Assembly: GCF_015234215.1 (NCBI RefSeq)
Contig: NZ_JADEKP010000001.1
Span: 434,001-498,000 of the forward strand
Direction: 5' to 3'
Source: Clostridium chrysemydis
GTDB lineage: Bacteria > Bacillota > Clostridia > Clostridiales > Clostridiaceae
Length of the DNA: 64,000 bases
Shown here piece after piece: positions 60,710 through 64,000 of the stretch. The translations under genes and the position numbers were made by a program. How positions within the stretch are numbered: position 1 is the first letter of the stretch; every line of letters begins with the position of its first letter. The notes beneath the pieces are model-generated. The model did not search any database and was not told the origin of the DNA. It saw only the letters and a program-made list of their open reading frames with translations.

Positions 60710-62065
60710 ATGATAAAAAAGCTTGAAAAAATACTTATGCCTTTAGCAGAAGCTATAGGTAGAAATAAGTACTTAATGTCTATTAGAGATGGTTTTTTAA
60801 TATCAACACCGCTACTAATTGCAGGTTCAATATTCTTATTAATTGCAAACTTTCCATTAACAGCTTGGACTGATTGGTTAAAGTCAGTTGTTGTTAATCA
60901 AAATACTGGACAAACTTTAGCAGCATTTTTAGAAAAGCCATCTGATGCAACATTTACTATAATGGCTATATTTGCAATTATAGGTATTGCATATTCCTTT
61001 GCAAAGCATATGAAAACAAATGCTATATTTGGTTCAGCTGTTGCAATTATGTCATGGTTTTTAATTATGCCTTATACAGTAACTGGAACAGTAGGAGGAC
61101 AAGAAGTAAGCTTAACTGGTGTTCCAACAGGCTGGCTTGGTGCTAAAGGTATTTTCGTAGGAATTATATGTGCCTTTGTTTCAGTTCATATATATGCTTG
61201 GGTAGAAAGAAGAGGTTGGACAATTAAAATGCCAAAAGGTGTTCCACCAACAGTAGTTCAATCTTTTGCAGCTTTAATACCAGCTACTATAGTTATGATA
61301 GTATTCTTCTTCATAAATTTAATATTTGGATATTTTGGAACAAATGTATTTACAATTATATTCCAATTCTTACAGACTCCGTTATTAAATATTGGAAATA
61401 CTTTAGGGGCTATGGTTATAGCTTATGTATTCTTACACCTATTCTGGTTCTTTGGAATTAACGGTGGATCAGTAGTAGGTGCTGTATTTAACCCAATATT
61501 GCAAACGCTTTCTGTTGAAAACTTAGAGTTTTTTAAGACAGGAGTAGGACAAGGAAATATTATATGCCAACAATTCCAAGATTTATTTGCAACTTTTGGA
61601 GGGGCAGGTTCAACTTTATCACTTATAATTGCAATGTTATTTTTCTGTAAGTCAAAGAGGATTACAGAACTTGGAAAACTATCATTAGTACCTGGAATAT
61701 TTGGTATTAATGAGCCTATAATATTTGGGCTTCCTATAGTTTTAAACCCGATGATGTTAGTTCCGTTTATAGTTGTTCCTACAGTTAATATAATTATTTC
61801 ATATTTTGCAATGGACTTTGGATTAGTTCCTATCTGTAGTGGAATTAATATACCGTGGACGACACCTGTAATAATTTCAGGGCTTCTTGCAACTAACTGG
61901 GTTGGAGCTTTACTTCAAGCAGGACTTTTAGTACTTGGAGTGTTTATATACATGCCATTTATAAAAATGATGGATAAGCAATACTTAATGGATGAAGCTA
62001 AAGCAAAAGAAGAAGACGATGATGATGATTTCTCATTAGATGATTTATCATTTGATGATTTGTAG
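60710..62065 (+). CDS. PTS lactose/cellobiose-family IIC component
   Basis: A 451-residue permease with about 10 membrane helices. The FGINEPIIFGLPIVLNP motif (near 335-350) is the signature of CelB-type IIC, and RDGFLISTPLLIAGS stands near the N-terminus. The C-terminus is a very acidic tail (EEDDDDDFSLDDLSFDDL), not usual for the family. AAGGAGG precedes the ATG. The sugar cannot be told from sequence; neighbours suggest a glycosylated amino acid or peptide. Confidence 0.95.
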   Translation: MIKKLEKILMPLAEAIGRNKYLMSIRDGFLISTPLLIAGSIFLLIANFPLTAWTDWLKSVVVNQNTGQTLAAFLEKPSDATFTIMAIFAIIGIAYSFAKHMKTNAIFGSAVAIMSWFLIMPYTVTGTVGGQEVSLTGVPTGWLGAKGIFVGIICAFVSVHIYAWVERRGWTIKMPKGVPPTVVQSFAALIPATIVMIVFFFINLIFGYFGTNVFTIIFQFLQTPLLNIGNTLGAMVIAYVFLHLFWFFGINGGSVVGAVFNPILQTLSVENLEFFKTGVGQGNIICQQFQDLFATFGGAGSTLSLIIAMLFFCKSKRITELGKLSLVPGIFGINEPIIFGLPIVLNPMMLVPFIVVPTVNIIISYFAMDFGLVPICSGINIPWTTPVIISGLLATNWVGALLQAGLLVLGVFIYMPFIKMMDKQYLMDEAKAKEEDDDDDFSLDDLSFDDL

Positions 62066-62075
62066 GAGTGATATT

Positions 62076-62597
62076 ATGAAAATTATAATGATTTATGACC
62101 AAATTCAATCAGGTGCAGGAATAAAAGATGACCATATGATTCCTCTTGGAGCTAAAAAAGAGGTGTTAGGACCTGCAATAATGATGGAACCTTATTTAAG
62201 AGAAGTTGGAGGCAAAGTTGTAGCTTGTTTATATTGTGGAGATGGGTTTTACGATGAAAACAAAGATGAAGTAACTAGAAAGCTATGTGCGATGGTAAAT
62301 AAGGTTAAGCCAGATGTAGTAATATGTGGACCAGCTTTTAACTATGAAGGGTACGGAAAAATGGCAGCAAATGTAGCTTATGCTATTAATAATAATACTA
62401 ATGCTTTAGCTTTTGCAGCTATGTCAAAAGAGAATGAGGATACTATAAGAGAATTTAAAGATAAGATAAAAATAATTGAAACACCTAAAAAAGGTGGAAC
62501 TGGGTTAAATGAAGCTTTAGAAGGAATGTGTAAACTTTCAAAAGCTATGGTAGAAAATAAGGATGTAGATACTATATCATCAAAATATTGTTTTTAA
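62076..62597 (+). CDS. GrdB-like (glycine/betaine reductase B-related) protein, short form
   Basis: A 173-residue protein resembling the N-terminal part of GrdB-related oxidoreductases: GPAIMMEPYLREVGGKVVACLYCGDGFYDENKDEV and VICGPAFNYEGYGKMAANVAYAI. Full GrdB is about 435 residues with a selenocysteine further on; nothing of that second part is present and no in-frame TGA is used here. ATG 62076 has AGGAGTG upstream. It lies within the PTS/amidase operon, so a reductase role is doubtful. Confidence 0.75.
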   Translation: MKIIMIYDQIQSGAGIKDDHMIPLGAKKEVLGPAIMMEPYLREVGGKVVACLYCGDGFYDENKDEVTRKLCAMVNKVKPDVVICGPAFNYEGYGKMAANVAYAINNNTNALAFAAMSKENEDTIREFKDKIKIIETPKKGGTGLNEALEGMCKLSKAMVENKDVDTISSKYCF

Positions 62598-62611
62598 TAA
62601 ATATTTAAAAT

Positions 62612-62640
62612 AAAAGGATGCTAAATTAGCATCCTTTTAT
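62612..62640 (+). terminator. Intra-operon hairpin
   Basis: AAAAGGATGCTAA and TTAGCATCCTTTT around one A, with a weak T tail. Likely a partial terminator within the operon. Confidence 0.75.
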
Positions 62641-62661
62641 AAAATCGGAGGAGGAAAAAAT

Positions 62662-63618
62662 ATGTGGGGAATAATAGCAACATGGAGAATGGCTGTTGAA
62701 GGAATTACAAAAGCTAGTGAAATGCTTAAAAATGGAGAAGATTCAGGAGATGCTATAGAGAAGGCAATAAAAGAAGTAGAGGATTTTCCATATTATAAAT
62801 CAGTTGGGTTTGGAGGACTTCCAAACGAAGAAATGATAGTAGAATTAGATGCAGCTTATATGGATGGTGATACATTTGACCTTGGAGCAGTTGCAGCTAT
62901 AAAGGATTTTAAAAATCCTATAAGCATAGCAAGAAGGCTATCCAAAGAAAAGGTAAATAACCTTTTAGTTGGAGAGGGTGCTGAAAAGTTTGCAAGTAAA
63001 GAAGGTTTTGAGAGAAAAAATATGCTAACAGATAGAGCTAAAATACATTATAAAAATAGATTAAAAGAAATAAAAGATTTAGAAATAAAGCCTTATTCAG
63101 GGCACGATACAGTAGGAATGGTATGTTTAGATGCAAATGGTAAGATGACATCAGCTACATCAACTAGCGGATTATTTATGAAAAAAAGTGGACGTGTTGG
63201 GGATTCTCCAATCTCAGGATCTGGATTTTATGTAGATAGTGAAGTTGGGGGAGCTAGTGCAACTGGACTTGGAGAAGATTTAATGAAAGGCTGCGTATCT
63301 TATGAAGTTGTAAGGCTTATGAAAGAAGGGATGCACCCTCAAAAAGCTTGTGAAAAGGTAGTTAATGATTTTGATTTAGAACTTAAAAAACGAAGAAAAA
63401 AAGCTGGAGATATGTCTTTAGTTGCTATGAATAATAAAGGTGAGTGGGGAGTTTCTACAAATATAGAAGGGTTTTCTTTTGCAGTTGCAACAGAAAATGA
63501 AGAGCCAACAGTATATTTAACTAAAAACATTAATGGCAAGTGTATGCATGAAGTTGCAAGTAACGAGTGGCTTGATAATTATATGAAAACTAGAATGGCA
63601 AAATTAGTGGAGTTATAG
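62662..63618 (+). CDS. Aspartylglucosaminidase-like Ntn hydrolase (asparaginase 2 family)
   Basis: A 318-residue protein of the N4-(beta-N-acetylglucosaminyl)-L-asparaginase family. The autocleavage site is GHDTVGM, making Thr150 the new N-terminal nucleophile. STSGLFMKKSGRVGDSPISGSGFYVDSEVGGASATGLGED is the conserved core. It would split the bond between a sugar amine and asparagine, or related isoaspartyl bonds. There is no signal peptide, so it acts on imported substrate, in line with the PTS. GGAGGAGG precedes the ATG. Confidence 0.92.
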   Translation: MWGIIATWRMAVEGITKASEMLKNGEDSGDAIEKAIKEVEDFPYYKSVGFGGLPNEEMIVELDAAYMDGDTFDLGAVAAIKDFKNPISIARRLSKEKVNNLLVGEGAEKFASKEGFERKNMLTDRAKIHYKNRLKEIKDLEIKPYSGHDTVGMVCLDANGKMTSATSTSGLFMKKSGRVGDSPISGSGFYVDSEVGGASATGLGEDLMKGCVSYEVVRLMKEGMHPQKACEKVVNDFDLELKKRRKKAGDMSLVAMNNKGEWGVSTNIEGFSFAVATENEEPTVYLTKNINGKCMHEVASNEWLDNYMKTRMAKLVEL

Positions 63619-63620
63619 TT

Positions 63621-64000
63621 ATGGAAAAAGAGATATTAAAAGAAGTCGATAATATAGCAAATGATATGATAAAAAGTATTATTGAAGTTGTAAAAATCGA
63701 TAGCGTTGAATCAGAAGAAGAAAAAGATGCACCCTTTGGAAAAGGTGTAAAACTTGCCTTAGATAAAACTTTAGATATAGCAAAAGGACTAGGCTTTAAT
63801 ACATATAATTTAGATAATTATATAGGTTATGCAAGTTATGGAGAAAGCGAGGAGTATATTGCAGCTATTGGTCACTTAGATGTAGTTAAACCTTTAAAGG
63901 GTTGGAGAGAGCCTCCTTTTAGCGGATATACAAAAGACGGAGTGATTTATAGCCGTGGTGTTTTAGATAATAAGGGACCTATACTATCTTGTTTGTATGG
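63621..64000 (+). CDS. M20/Sapep-type metallodipeptidase (3' end outside window)
   Basis: An open frame of 126 residues runs off the right edge; full members are about 450 residues. IGHLDVV contains the first Zn-binding His/Asp pair and SRGVLDNKGP the bridging Asp, in the right spacing for M20 (PepV/Sapep) dipeptidases. ATG 63621 follows the preceding stop by 2 bases, with GTGGAG upstream, so translation is coupled. It would finish hydrolysis of peptides freed by the operon's other enzymes. Confidence 0.88.
   Translation, partial: MEKEILKEVDNIANDMIKSIIEVVKIDSVESEEEKDAPFGKGVKLALDKTLDIAKGLGFNTYNLDNYIGYASYGESEEYIAAIGHLDVVKPLKGWREPPFSGYTKDGVIYSRGVLDNKGPILSCLY

Noticed and set aside
62076-62597. 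Selenoprotein GrdB with a hidden in-frame TGA
   Set aside because: The frame ends at TAA, no continuation of the GrdB second domain follows, and the next bases form a terminator hairpin.

Overview
The window is a contiguous, AT-rich stretch of a low-GC, spore-forming Firmicute, most likely Clostridium sensu stricto. The grounds are strongly A-ending codon use, AGGAGG-type ribosome binding sites, TTG and GTG starts, a V-type (Ntp) ATPase, and many clostridial families (DUF1847, DUF4317, DUF4173, CD3324, FusB/FusC-like, GrdB-like). Species cannot be fixed from the sequence alone. No rRNA, tRNA, CRISPR array, insertion sequence or prophage was recognised. Most transcription units end in clear intrinsic terminators, many shared by convergent genes.

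Layout. 1-4.9 kb: the 3' part of a V-type ATPase operon (C, F, A, B, D). 4.9-10.6 kb: a lipoprotein, a repeat-rich spacer, a polyprenyl-phosphate sugar-phosphate transferase, an unusual dUTPase, a ClC transporter, a YccF protein and a K+ channel. 10.7-13.7 kb: a small winged-helix protein and a DUF4173 / DUF2975 / XRE group. 13.8-18.6 kb: a BMP-family nucleoside ABC importer. 19-24.3 kb: a 2-aminoethylphosphonate uptake and degradation operon (ABC transporter, PhnW, PhnX). 24.4-31.9 kb: an interrupted S41 peptidase, a PTS_EIIC_2 membrane protein with a ketopantoate-reductase-like enzyme and a MarR regulator, TraX, LysR with a divergent ferredoxin-nitroreductase, and an acetyltransferase.

31.9-33.8 kb is the most unusual locus. 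A Ser/Arg-rich low-complexity protein, a minimal Hanks-type kinase with a non-canonical catalytic loop and an unrecognised third protein lie in one apparent operon. A promoter resembling the sporulation sigma-K consensus precedes it. I infer a spore-coat-type kinase/substrate module, analogous in logic to eukaryotic SR protein/SRPK pairs or CotH/CotB-CotG.

33.8-49.1 kb: PadR with a prefix-domain membrane protein, a large lipoprotein with glycosidase-like features, an efflux transporter, an XRE-cupin regulator with an acetyltransferase, a MutS2-like protein without the Smr nuclease domain (behind a possible structured leader), a TauE/DUF1847 pair, a FusB-like EF-G-binding protein, a HAD phosphatase behind a MerR-type promoter, a ferritin-like protein, and repair and nucleotidyltransferase genes. 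49.1-57.2 kb: a ROK kinase gene behind a probable BglG/LicT-type antiterminator, broken by a one-base frameshift in an A-tract; an esterase; an ElaA-type acetyltransferase behind a structured leader; DUF554; DUF4317; and a two-gene ABC exporter.

57.4-64 kb: a PTS-controlled PRD/EIIA regulator and an RDD protein, then lactose/cellobiose-family PTS IIA, IIB and IIC, a GrdB-like protein, an aspartylglucosaminidase-like hydrolase and a dipeptidase cut by the window edge. Together these suggest uptake and dismantling of a sugar-amino-acid conjugate. Near-identical inverted repeats precede both the regulator and the PTS genes, which suggests one regulator acting at both.
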